From an uncultured Verrucomicrobiota bacterium (GTDB taxonomy: Bacteria > Verrucomicrobiota > Verrucomicrobiia > Verrucomicrobiales > Verrucomicrobiaceae), in the NCBI GenBank assembly GCA_903960845.1, contig CAJCCF010000230.1, forward strand, positions 1 to 36,785: 36,785 nucleotides of DNA, read 5' to 3'. Shown here one piece after another: positions 24,813 through 33,462 of the stretch. The position numbers and the translations under genes are program-made. Within the stretch, counting starts at the first letter, position 1, and each line of letters starts with the position of its first letter. The notes under the pieces are model-generated. The model searched no databases, had not been told where the DNA came from, and saw only the letters and a list, made by a program, of their open reading frames with translations.

Positions 24813-26105
24813 ATGAAACCCGCCGCCCTGCTCACCTCTCTCCTGTTTGCCTCGCTCACGGCGCTGCAAGCGGCTGGTCCCGACCTTTCCAGGATCAGCT
24901 CACGCGCCGACCTCGATGCCGTCATCGCCGGCACCGCTGATGCGACTTCGAAACAAGCGCTCACCGATCAGGCTGCCGCCATTCTTGCCGCTGCGGAGCA
25001 GCACCCGCATGTCGAGGCCGTCATCCGCACGATCGAGAGTGCACCGGGCACGTTCACGAAGATCAACAGCACGCCCGAGGCCTTGAAGAAGGCGGCGGGC
25101 GGCGACATCGCGATCTTTGACACGCTCACACTCGTCAGCACCAGCATCCAGAGCGGCAAGGCGCACGTCTATCGCGGCACCAACGACGATCCCTACAACG
25201 CGGCCTTCATCGAGCATCTCGGGCACATCCCGGCCTTGGAATCCGTCAAGATCGTCGCGACCAGGATCGAAGACGCCTGGCTGCCGCCGCTGCTGAAGCT
25301 CAAGAACCTCAAATCCCTGAGCATCGAAGGAACCGCCAGGGGACTGCCCGGGAATCCAGCCCTCGGCGATCCCAGTCTCGCGCGATTCCAGGCGCTGACG
25401 CAGTGCCCCTCGCTCACCTCTCTCGAACTCGCCTACTTTGGCAAAGCCACCGATGCCGGCCTTGAACAACTGGCTGGGCTGAAAAACCTCGAGAGCTTCA
25501 CCTTCCGCGGCTCTCCGGTGAAAGGGCACGGCTTCGCCAAGTTCAAAGGATGGACCAAGCTCAAAAGGATCAACTTCCACAGCAACACCCTCGATGACGA
25601 AGGGCTCGGCTATGTCTGTGAAAACTTCCCCAACCTTGAGTTCATCAAGTTATGGCACTCCAAGCTCCTCACCGATGCCAGCGCCGGTCATCTCAAAAAG
25701 CTCAAGAAGCTGACGGGCATCGAGATCAGTTGTGCCAAGGCCACCGCCGGGCTCGTCAAGAACCTGCGCGAGTTGCCGATGGAATATGCGGCACTCGAAT
25801 ACGGCGTGAACGCCCCGGCATCGGAGGCTATCGCCACGGTCAAATCCATCCCCACGCTGCGCCGTCTCTCGATCGATGGCAAAGCCTTCACCGACGCCGA
25901 TCTCGCCGCCCTCGCCAGCGTGACCCAGGTCCGGGAACTCTCCCTCTCAAACCTCGACCTGCCCGACGCTCGACTCCCGCAGTTGCAGTCCTTCGCTCAC
26001 CTCAAGTCCCTCACACTCGTCCGCTATGGCCAGGGCTACCCCGAAGAAACGCAGGCCAAAGTGAAAGCCATGCTGCCCAAGATGGACGTGAAGTTTGTGA
26101 AGTGA
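24813..26105 (+). CDS. Secreted leucine-rich-repeat protein
   Basis: This is a 430-residue protein with signal peptide MKPAALLTSLLFASLTALQA. After an alpha-helical, alanine-rich segment (about 25-105), repeated leucine-rich units of the ribonuclease-inhibitor/AMN1 style follow. Examples are LKLKNLKSLSIEGTARGLP, CPSLTSLELAYFGKATDAGL, LAGLKNLESFTFRGSPVKG, WTKLKRINFHSNTLDDEGL, FPNLEFIKLWHSKLLTDAS and VTQVRELSLSNLDLPDARL. Such proteins act as binding scaffolds outside the cell. The partner is unknown, though the surrounding genes suggest an envelope role. The leader lacks a Shine-Dalgarno. Confidence 0.85.
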   Translation: MKPAALLTSLLFASLTALQAAGPDLSRISSRADLDAVIAGTADATSKQALTDQAAAILAAAEQHPHVEAVIRTIESAPGTFTKINSTPEALKKAAGGDIAIFDTLTLVSTSIQSGKAHVYRGTNDDPYNAAFIEHLGHIPALESVKIVATRIEDAWLPPLLKLKNLKSLSIEGTARGLPGNPALGDPSLARFQALTQCPSLTSLELAYFGKATDAGLEQLAGLKNLESFTFRGSPVKGHGFAKFKGWTKLKRINFHSNTLDDEGLGYVCENFPNLEFIKLWHSKLLTDASAGHLKKLKKLTGIEISCAKATAGLVKNLRELPMEYAALEYGVNAPASEAIATVKSIPTLRRLSIDGKAFTDADLAALASVTQVRELSLSNLDLPDARLPQLQSFAHLKSLTLVRYGQGYPEETQAKVKAMLPKMDVKFVK

Positions 26106-26124
26106 TCGCCACCGCATCCAAACC

Positions 26125-27516
26125 ATGAACACACCACTCAGCCGTCGCCATTTCCTCCGCTCCGCTGCGGCCGGATCGCTCGTGTTTCCCGGCATCGTGC
26201 AACGGTTGCTTGCCGAAAGCGCCGACCCGCTCGCGCCGAAGGCTCCGCATTTTCCGGCGAAGGCGAAGAATGTGATTTTCCTCTTCATGACCGGCGGTGT
26301 GTCGCATGTGGACAGCTTTGATCCGAAGCCGGAACTGGTGAAAGGTCACGGCAAGGAGATCAAGGCCGACCATCCCGAGATCAAAGGGCGTCCGGGCTAT
26401 GAGCGCATCTATTTGAAGCGTCCGCAGTGGGAGTTCGCAAAGCACGGGCAGTGCGGCACAGAGGTGAGCGCGCTGTTTCCACACATCGCGTCGTGCGTGG
26501 ATGACATCGCGCTGATCCGCTCGATGCACACATCGCATTCGAATCACTACAACGCCACGCTCGGCATGCACACGGGCTCGTTTGCGCAGTCGCGGCCCAG
26601 CATCGGTTCATGGAGCACCTACGGACTTGGAACACTGAATCGCAACCTGCCCGGTTTCGTCGTCATCGCGCCGAAGCAGACCTATGCAGGCACGCAGGTC
26701 TTCGCGAGTGACTTCCTGCCAGGCGCGCATCAGGGCACGCTCGTGGTGCCTGGCGCGGAACCCATCGCCAACGTGGCGCCGCGTGTGCCTGCGAACCGCC
26801 AGCAACTCGAACTCGCGGCGCTGCGTGAGATGAATGCCGAGCATCTCGCCAAGCGTGATGGTGATCCACTGCTTGCCGCGCGATTGCAAACATTCGAAAC
26901 CGCTTTTGGCATGCAGATGGCCGTGCCTGACGCCTTTGATCTCAAGCAGGAATCCGATGCCACGCTCGCCAGTTATGGCCTGCAACGCGGCCAGACCACC
27001 GGATTCGGCTGGCAATGCCTTGCCGCGCGGCGACTTGTCGAGCGCGGCGTGCGCTTCGTGGAACTCATCGACACCGGCTCCTCCGGCAACTGGGATGCGC
27101 ATGGCGACATGATGACGCATGTGCCGCTCGCAAAGAACGTCGATCAACCCATCGCCGCCCTGCTGCGCGATCTCAAACAACGCGGCATGCTGGACGACAC
27201 GCTCGTCGTCTGGACCACGGAGTTTGGCCGCACGCCCTTCAACAACACTGCCGATGCCAAAGGTCGGGAGCATCATCCCTGGGCCTTCAGTTCATGGCTC
27301 GCTGGTGGCGGTGCGAAGCCTGGCTCGGTGCATGGTGCGAGTGATGAGATCGGGCTCCGAGCGGTGGAGAAGCCGGTTCATGTGCGCGACTTTCACGCCA
27401 CCATCCTGCATCTCATGGGTTTCGATCACGAGAAGCTCACCTACCGCCACGCCGGTCTCGATTTCCGCCTCACGGGCGTGGAGGAGAGCCACGTCGTGAA
27501 GGAAGTGCTGGCGTGA
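26125..27516 (+). CDS. DUF1501 family protein, Tat-exported, alkaline-phosphatase-superfamily-like
   Basis: This is a 463-residue protein that starts with a twin-arginine signal (SRRHFLRSAAAGSLVFPG, residues 6-23). The mature part shows the DUF1501 landmarks: AKNVIFLFMTGGVSHVDSFDPKP near the N-terminus, SMHTSHSNHYNA, RFVELIDTGSSGNWDAHGD, and WTTEFGRTPFNN followed by GREHHP. The conserved D, H and T residues in these blocks fit the metal-binding framework of the alkaline phosphatase/sulfatase superfamily, to which Pfam assigns DUF1501. The usual formylglycine Cys/Ser sulfatase signature is not seen. Such genes normally sit beside DUF1549/DUF1553 cytochromes. It starts 19 bases after the leucine-rich-repeat gene and closes the module. 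Confidence 0.92.
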   Translation: MNTPLSRRHFLRSAAAGSLVFPGIVQRLLAESADPLAPKAPHFPAKAKNVIFLFMTGGVSHVDSFDPKPELVKGHGKEIKADHPEIKGRPGYERIYLKRPQWEFAKHGQCGTEVSALFPHIASCVDDIALIRSMHTSHSNHYNATLGMHTGSFAQSRPSIGSWSTYGLGTLNRNLPGFVVIAPKQTYAGTQVFASDFLPGAHQGTLVVPGAEPIANVAPRVPANRQQLELAALREMNAEHLAKRDGDPLLAARLQTFETAFGMQMAVPDAFDLKQESDATLASYGLQRGQTTGFGWQCLAARRLVERGVRFVELIDTGSSGNWDAHGDMMTHVPLAKNVDQPIAALLRDLKQRGMLDDTLVVWTTEFGRTPFNNTADAKGREHHPWAFSSWLAGGGAKPGSVHGASDEIGLRAVEKPVHVRDFHATILHLMGFDHEKLTYRHAGLDFRLTGVEESHVVKEVLA

Positions 27517-27551
27517 GACCCGGCAAACTTGAAAAGAAAGAACTTGATATT

Positions 27552-27583
27552 GTATACCGTATTTCTTTCATGAAACGGTATAC
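27552..27583. promoter_or_regulatory. Twin GTATAC operator upstream of GntR regulator 2
   Basis: Arms gtataccgt (27552-27560) and acggtatac (27575-27583) form a perfect 9-bp inverted repeat with a 14-bp spacer. The arms are identical in sequence and order to those at 12314-12337, where the spacer is 6 bp. As at the other locus, the second GTATAC ends exactly 3 bases before the regulator's ATG. This supports a shared regulon. A convincing -35/-10 pair is not evident. Confidence 0.8.
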
Positions 27584-27586
27584 ACT

Positions 27587-28246
27587 ATGAAGAACACACC
27601 TGCCTCCTCGTCCCGATCCGAATACGCCATCAACCTGCTGCGCCGCCGCATCATTGACGGGCAAAGCGAACCTGGCTCGCTGCTGGCCGAGGTGGCGGTG
27701 GCGCGGGATTTGGGCGTGAGCCGGGTTCCTGTGCGGGAGGCGTTGTTCACGCTGGAGCGCGAGGGCTTGGTGGAGTTCAGCGGCACTGGCAGGGCCTATG
27801 TCAAAGACCTGACGCCGCATGATTTTGAAGAGCTGTATGTGCTGCGTCTCGCGTTAGAGCCCGTGGCTGCGCGATTAGCTGCGCCGGCCTTGCGCGAAGA
27901 TTGCTCGCGTCTTGAGAAAAACATCAAGGCCACCAGCAAGGCCACCACGTTGCTTCAAGTCACGCATCTGGATCTCGATTTTCACGAGATCATCCTGGAA
28001 ACATCGGGGAACGCTCGACTGCTCAAGCTCTGGCACTCGCTGCGCAGTGAGTTGGAACTTTGGTTGGGGCGGTTGCACCGCTCAAAGCAACTTCAAACGC
28101 GCGGCACGCGTGCAGAGACGGTGACCAGTCACCAAGGTGTGGTGGAGGCTTTCAAAACCAAGTCACCCACCGAGTGCGAACGCCTCATGCGCCAGCACAT
28201 CCTGAGCTGGCGCGAATGGCTGCCGGTGCTGCCTGATAAAGAATGA
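27587..28246 (+). CDS. GntR-family regulator, FadR/FCD subfamily (copy 2)
   Basis: This is a 219-residue paralogue of the regulator at 12341, alignable end to end without gaps. The recognition region LGVSRVPVREALF is identical, so both should read the same operator. The FCD domain keeps D129, H133, H182 and H204 and shares the identical run S140-H182. Differences concentrate in the first 40 residues and the last few. The effector pocket therefore probably binds the same or a very similar ligand. It heads module D and is followed after 39 bases by the 1312-residue cytochrome gene. Confidence 0.93.
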   Translation: MKNTPASSSRSEYAINLLRRRIIDGQSEPGSLLAEVAVARDLGVSRVPVREALFTLEREGLVEFSGTGRAYVKDLTPHDFEELYVLRLALEPVAARLAAPALREDCSRLEKNIKATSKATTLLQVTHLDLDFHEIILETSGNARLLKLWHSLRSELELWLGRLHRSKQLQTRGTRAETVTSHQGVVEAFKTKSPTECERLMRQHILSWREWLPVLPDKE

Positions 28247-28285
28247 TTTTGTCTGCGTCACAAACGTCCACTCACCTCTCCAACC

Positions 28286-31200
28286 ATGAGTCCGATGATT
28301 CGATTCGTCATTCCTTCTTTGGCCCTGTGCTTCACACTCCCGGCTGCCGCTGCCGATGGGGCCGCTGACCGGGCCAAGGCGTATGCGGAGCGGATTCATC
28401 CGCTGCTGGTGAAGACCTGCGGGAAATGCCACGGCAAGGAACCCGAGGACAACGACCTTGACCTCACGAGCCTTGGCACCGTTGAGGCGCTCCTCGCACA
28501 GCCAAAGGTGCTGGAGGACATTGCCGAGAGATTGAATGAGGGCGACATGCCGCCGAAGAAGGCCGTGCAGCCAAGCCTGACCGAGCGCGAGCAGTTGCTG
28601 GGCTGGATCTCGGCGGCGGTGGATGCGATGGCGGCGGCGCACGCGGGCGACCCAGGGCCGGTGACGCTGCGTCGTCTGACCAATGCGGAGTATGATCATG
28701 CGGTGCGCGATCTCACGGGTGTAGCGATACGGCCAACCGTGGCCGGTGAGTTCGCGCCCGACAGTGTGGGCGGCGAGGGCTTTGCCAATGTCGGCGAGGC
28801 GATGCCGATGACTCCAGGGTTGGTGGAGCGCTATCATCAGGCCGCACGCTATGTCGCGGCTCGGGCGGTTTTGTTGCCGACGGGCTTCCGGTTTTCGTCT
28901 TCTCCAGATGGTCCGGACTGGACGGCGGAGGCGGAGAAAGCACTGCGCAGTTTTCACTCCCGCTATGCGGATAAATGGGGAAGGCCACCGCTTGCGGCGC
29001 ATCTCGCGGCGACGTTGAAACATCGCGACCGGCTCACTCGCGGCGGTCCCGCTGCCATCACGGAAGTCGCTGCAGAGGAGAAGCTCAACGTGACTTACCT
29101 GGCAGCGCTCTGGGCCGGACTCAGCGTCCAGCCGACAGCGGTGCCCGATGCACAATCGAAGCAGTGGGAGGAGAAAGCCGCCCAAGTGGAGGCCGAGAGG
29201 AAACGGCGGCAGTCGGCTCTCGACTCGGCGCACCAGAAAATCGAGTCGCGCTGGGCTGCGTCGAAACGGGTGCTCATGGAGTCGAAGGTGGCGGAAGCGG
29301 GCTCGATCCCCTTCGAGAAGAAGGTGTCGGTTCGGCGCGGCGAGTTGCTGCTCCTGACCGTGCTGCCTAACCAAAGCTACGGAGCCGACAGCACGCTCAT
29401 CGAATGGGACATCCGCGAAACGACCGGCGATCAGCGCACCTGGAGCGTCGCCGATGTGATTCCCGATCTGTTGAAGGGCAACCCCAGGCAGGACAAGCAC
29501 GGGGCCAGTTGGAGCTTTCTGGAGACAACATCCACCCCGGTGTTCCTGACTGAACCGCGCGACAGCAACGCCGAGCGAAGCGAGGTGAAATCGTGGAGCC
29601 TCGGCTCCGAGCCCTCGGTCTTCGTGAACACCGCCGCAAATCCATTGCAGGTCTGGACGAAGTTGCCCGCACGGTCGGTCTTCGTGCATCCGGGACCTAA
29701 GCGCCATGTGACGGTCGCCTGGACAAGCCCAATCGATGCCGAGGTCGTCGTCTCAGGCCGTGTCGCCGATGCCCATTCTTCCGGGGGCGACGGCGTGGCC
29801 TTCGAACTCTCGCATCTCACCGCACCGGAGCTGGGGCAGGCGCTGGCCGTTCTGGGAGAGCGGCCCGCCATCCTGCCGGGCGCTGGTCTGCCGAAGAACA
29901 TGCTCGGCTTGGTCCGCGAAACATGGCACGACGCCACGAGCGATCCCGCACCCATTCTCGCAGCGATCACGGCCATGCAGGACAAGTTGTTCGCGAGCCG
30001 CTACCTCAAGTATAAGCACAGTGTCCTGGCGGTGGGCAACGGCTTCCCTGCATGGGGGGATGCGACACGCATCGTCGCGCTGGAGCGCGTGCAGAGCGCG
30101 GCGCGCGAGCCAGTGTTTCGATTGGTCGTGCGGCAGGTGGCTCCGGCGGTGCCTGGCACGTTCGTGGTGTGGGACAAACTTCGATTGGAAGGTGGCGATG
30201 CACCCCCGCTCATCCTGGCGCAGCATCCCGAACTGCGCGCAGCCATCGAGGCTGCTTGCGGGCTTCACTTTGGTCAGCATCCACAAGGTCGCTCAGTGCC
30301 AGCGACGGCGCTGATCACCGGGGCAGGTTCGGAGTTGCGCATCGATTTGAAAAAACTGCCGGCACCGCTCTTGAAGGCCCTCGCCTTGCCGCGATTGCTG
30401 CACGCCGACGTGAGCCTCGATGCCGGCAGCCCGGAGACCGCCACGGTTCAGGCGCTGCTGCTGGCGGAGCCGGACTTCACAGACGCGAAGGATCCGAAGA
30501 AGCTCAATCCCCAGCGGACCAACCCAACTACTTTTCGCTCGGGCGACCCGCTCGTTGTGGACGAACCTGAGCTGCGTGTCGCACAGATCGTGCATCCTCG
30601 TGTCGCTGCTGAGCGCGCTCGACCTGCCGCTGATTTTCGCGCTCTGTTTCCACCCTCGGTGCTTTTTGAGCCGATCATCCCGCGTGATGCGCAGGGCAGC
30701 CTGTTCATGTTCCATCGCGAGGACGAACCGCTGCGTCGTCTCATGCTCAACGATGCGAGCCGCGAGGAGCTGGAGCGCCTGTGGAGCGAGCTGCATTTCC
30801 TGCGCGAGGACGCTCATGCCCACGCGCTGATGTATGCGGAGTTGCTGAAGTTTTACGCGAATCCGAACGGCGCACCGCGCATGGATTTCTTCTTCAATCC
30901 GGTCATCGGAGAACGTGTGAAGCGGGAGGAAGCGGCGCTGCTGGCCCAACAAGTCGCCGCCGAACCGAAGCACCTCGATGCGCTGCTCGCTTTCGCCGCA
31001 AGGGCCTGGCGTCGGTCCCTCGACACCGATGAACGCGAGACCCTTGTCTCTGCGTATCGCGCTGATCGTGCCGAGGGCATCAAGCATGAACCGGCATTTC
31101 GCGCCGCGCTGGCCCGCGTGCTGTCATCGCCGTGGTTCCTTTATCGGGTGGAGCAGCCGGCGGCCGGACCGCGCTGGCAACCGGTGTCGGGCAATGAATT

Positions 31201-32224
31201 GGCCACGCGGCTGAGCTTCCTGCTTTGGGACTCGATTCCTGATGATGAACTGCGTGCAGCAGCGCCGCGTCTGCACGAGGCCGCCGTGCTGGAGGCGCAG
31301 GTGCGCCGGATGATCAAAGACAGCCGCACGCGCGGCATGGCCGAGGAGTTCGGTGCTCGCTGGCTCGGCGTGCGGGACTTCGTCGCCAACCATGGCCGCA
31401 GCTTGAAGGACTTCCCCGAGTTCACGCCTGCCGTGCGTGACGCGCTAGCCGAGGAGCCAGTGCGTTTCTTTGAAGACCTGCTCATCAACGACCGCGCGGT
31501 GAGCGACGTGATCGCCACCGATGCCGTCATCGTCAATGACGTGCTCGCCAAGCACTACGGCATCCCCGGCGTGAGGGGGGCGGAGTGGCGTCGCGTGGAA
31601 AAAGTCGCCGCCCACGGTCGCGGCGGCCTGCTGGGACTCGGTGCGGTGCTCGCCAAGCAATCCGCCGCCGCCCGCACCAGCCCCATCAAGCGCGGTGCCT
31701 GGGTGGCCCACATGCTCGGTGACCGGCTCCCGAAGCCCCCGCCCAATGTGCCGCCGCTGCCCGATGCTGTGCCGGTCGGCCTGAGCGTGCGCGAACTGAC
31801 CGAGCGCCACCGCAAGGATGCCAACTGCGCCGCCTGCCACGTCCGCATCGACCCGTATGGGATGACGCTGGAGCAGTTCGATGCCATCGGCCGCTTGCGG
31901 CCCGCCAGCGCGATGAAGCCCGGCGAGAGCCGCGCGACGCTGCGCGACGGCACCGATGTCCATGATTTCGTCGGCCTGCGAAACTACATCGCCGGCCCGC
32001 GACGCGAGGACCTGCTGCGCACACTCGCCCGCAAGCTGACCGGCTACGCCCTGAGCCGCGCCGTGCTGCCCTCGGACCGCGCGCTCGTTGATGAAGTGAG
32101 CAAGACCATGATCACCGGCGGACGCTGGTCAGACGCCCTGCTCGTCATCGTCCGCAGCGAACAATTCCGCTGCATCCGGCCCGCAGCCGAAACACAGAAA
32201 TCGGCAGTCAACCGGACCAAATGA
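28286..32224 (+). CDS. Very large secreted DUF1587/DUF1592/DUF1588/DUF1585 diheme cytochrome-like protein with insert
   Basis: This is a 1312-residue exported protein, much longer than the 820-residue member at 15906. The signal peptide is MSPMIRFVIPSLALCFTLPAAAA. Heme motif 1 is C45-x-x-C48-H49. DUF1587 lies near 130-205 (RRLTNAEYDHAVRDLTGV). The beta-rich domain shared with the protein at 12997 then occupies about 328-515 (GADSTLIEW at 366, TWSVADV). A further 350 residues of unclear nature follow. DUF1595 (about 905-950, FAARAWRRSL), DUF1592 (about 965-1090, LATRLSFLLWDSIPDDEL), DUF1588 (with C1181-C1184-H1185) and DUF1585 complete the chain. A charged helix around 295-330 may form a coiled coil. 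It follows regulator 2 by 39 bases. Confidence 0.87.
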   Translation: MSPMIRFVIPSLALCFTLPAAAADGAADRAKAYAERIHPLLVKTCGKCHGKEPEDNDLDLTSLGTVEALLAQPKVLEDIAERLNEGDMPPKKAVQPSLTEREQLLGWISAAVDAMAAAHAGDPGPVTLRRLTNAEYDHAVRDLTGVAIRPTVAGEFAPDSVGGEGFANVGEAMPMTPGLVERYHQAARYVAARAVLLPTGFRFSSSPDGPDWTAEAEKALRSFHSRYADKWGRPPLAAHLAATLKHRDRLTRGGPAAITEVAAEEKLNVTYLAALWAGLSVQPTAVPDAQSKQWEEKAAQVEAERKRRQSALDSAHQKIESRWAASKRVLMESKVAEAGSIPFEKKVSVRRGELLLLTVLPNQSYGADSTLIEWDIRETTGDQRTWSVADVIPDLLKGNPRQDKHGASWSFLETTSTPVFLTEPRDSNAERSEVKSWSLGSEPSVFVNTAANPLQVWTKLPARSVFVHPGPKRHVTVAWTSPIDAEVVVSGRVADAHSSGGDGVAFELSHLTAPELGQALAVLGERPAILPGAGLPKNMLGLVRETWHDATSDPAPILAAITAMQDKLFASRYLKYKHSVLAVGNGFPAWGDATRIVALERVQSAAREPVFRLVVRQVAPAVPGTFVVWDKLRLEGGDAPPLILAQHPELRAAIEAACGLHFGQHPQGRSVPATALITGAGSELRIDLKKLPAPLLKALALPRLLHADVSLDAGSPETATVQALLLAEPDFTDAKDPKKLNPQRTNPTTFRSGDPLVVDEPELRVAQIVHPRVAAERARPAADFRALFPPSVLFEPIIPRDAQGSLFMFHREDEPLRRLMLNDASREELERLWSELHFLREDAHAHALMYAELLKFYANPNGAPRMDFFFNPVIGERVKREEAALLAQQVAAEPKHLDALLAFAARAWRRSLDTDERETLVSAYRADRAEGIKHEPAFRAALARVLSSPWFLYRVEQPAAGPRWQPVSGNELATRLSFLLWDSIPDDELRAAAPRLHEAAVLEAQVRRMIKDSRTRGMAEEFGARWLGVRDFVANHGRSLKDFPEFTPAVRDALAEEPVRFFEDLLINDRAVSDVIATDAVIVNDVLAKHYGIPGVRGAEWRRVEKVAAHGRGGLLGLGAVLAKQSAAARTSPIKRGAWVAHMLGDRLPKPPPNVPPLPDAVPVGLSVRELTERHRKDANCAACHVRIDPYGMTLEQFDAIGRLRPASAMKPGESRATLRDGTDVHDFVGLRNYIAGPRREDLLRTLARKLTGYALSRAVLPSDRALVDEVSKTMITGGRWSDALLVIVRSEQFRCIRPAAETQKSAVNRTK

Positions 32225-32231
32225 GAAACGC

Positions 32232-33440
32232 ATGAGAACCACTGTCACACTCATCACCACCCTCCTGCTCGCACCGCTGGCCGCGCTGCACGCACAAACC
32301 CCGGAGCCGGATGTCGGCATCGGGTTCGCCACTGCGTCCCCGCTGGCGGAGTTCCTCGGGGAACCGCTCCTGGTCCCGATGCAGAAAGTCTGGGAGAAAC
32401 GCGGCGGCTGGGGCGGCATCCTCACGGCGAAGGACGGCACGGTGATCGCCTTTCAGTCGCCTGGAGGCGGCAATTGCCGACGCAGTCGTGACGGTGGCAG
32501 GACGTGGGACGCCAATGTCCCGGTCGCGCCCGAGGCGAAGAACGGGCGAGGCCTGGTCGATGAGACCACGGGCGACGTCCTCTACGCCAATCCGGGAGCC
32601 GGCTGGCTTTACCGCAGCCGCGATCATGGCGCGAACTGGCAGCGGGAAAGTGCGCAAGCGCGGGCGGATGGATTCGGAAACATTCCCGGCAAGGATATCG
32701 GCGTGCTCGCCATGCAGTGCGGCATCACGCTCGCATTCGGGAAACACCGGGGAAGGCTCATCATGCCGGCGCGGGTCGCGGGACCGAAGGACTCCAATGC
32801 GGTGGAATGGCGGCCGTATCATTACAGCAGCGCACTCTACAGCGACGACGGCGGCGCGACGTGGCGGACGAGCAAGCCCTTTCCCGTTCTCGGCACCGGC
32901 GAGGCTGCGCTCGCGGAGCTTTCCGATGGGACCATTCTCTACAACTCCCGAGAGCACATGACGCGCGGCAACCGCTTCATGGCGCACAGCGACGACGGCG
33001 GCGACCTCTGGCTCGGGGCCTACCGCAGCGCCGACCTGCCCGATGGCGTGCGCGGCACCTCGTATGGCTGCCTTGGCGGCATGGTGCGGCTTCCCATCGC
33101 CGGGCATGACATTCTTCTCTACAGCAATCTGGATTCCGATGCTGGCAGGATGCCCGCGCAAACCGGCGGCTCCACCCGCGATGGAAGCGAGAAGGTTACC
33201 GTCTGGGCCAGCTTCGATGGAGGCCGCACCTGGCCGGTCAAACGGCTCGTCCACGACGGCCCCGGCGCCTACTCCACGCTCGCGGTGGGCCGCACCGGCA
33301 CGCCGAGCCAGGGGAAGATCTACCTGCTCTTCGAAGGCGGCCCGAAGGCGTGGGACGAGGCCGTGCACGTGGCGGCCTTCAATCTGAGCTGGGTGCTCAA
33401 CGGCCGCGACATCGACCCCTTACTAGGCAAGGCACGCTGA
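32232..33440 (+). CDS. Secreted sialidase-superfamily (BNR/Asp-box) protein
   Basis: This 402-residue protein has signal peptide MRTTVTLITTLLLAPLAALHA. Asp-box repeats SxDxGxTW or close variants recur through the chain (SRDGGRTW at about 85, SRDHGANW, SDDGGATW, SDDGGDLW, SFDGGRTW), the hallmark of six-bladed sialidase propellers. Length and spacing fit a GH33-like exo-sialidase. In planctomycetes and verrucomicrobia, however, many such proteins lack demonstrated sialidase activity and may act on other glycans. The active-site arginine triad cannot be assigned with confidence. It starts 7 bases after the cytochrome gene. Confidence 0.86.
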   Translation: MRTTVTLITTLLLAPLAALHAQTPEPDVGIGFATASPLAEFLGEPLLVPMQKVWEKRGGWGGILTAKDGTVIAFQSPGGGNCRRSRDGGRTWDANVPVAPEAKNGRGLVDETTGDVLYANPGAGWLYRSRDHGANWQRESAQARADGFGNIPGKDIGVLAMQCGITLAFGKHRGRLIMPARVAGPKDSNAVEWRPYHYSSALYSDDGGATWRTSKPFPVLGTGEAALAELSDGTILYNSREHMTRGNRFMAHSDDGGDLWLGAYRSADLPDGVRGTSYGCLGGMVRLPIAGHDILLYSNLDSDAGRMPAQTGGSTRDGSEKVTVWASFDGGRTWPVKRLVHDGPGAYSTLAVGRTGTPSQGKIYLLFEGGPKAWDEAVHVAAFNLSWVLNGRDIDPLLGKAR

Positions 33441-33462
33441 TCCTCAACGACAGAACCAGAAG

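Noticed and set aside
27529-27557. -35/-10 promoter TTGAAA (27529-27534) with GTATAC (27552-27557)
   Set aside because: The spacing of 17 fits, but the -10 match is weak and coincides with the operator core, so I would not call it a promoter from sequence alone.
28163-29707. 514-codon open frame on the minus strand
   Set aside because: It is antisense to the end of regulator 2 and the start of the large cytochrome gene, and is low in recognisable motifs.
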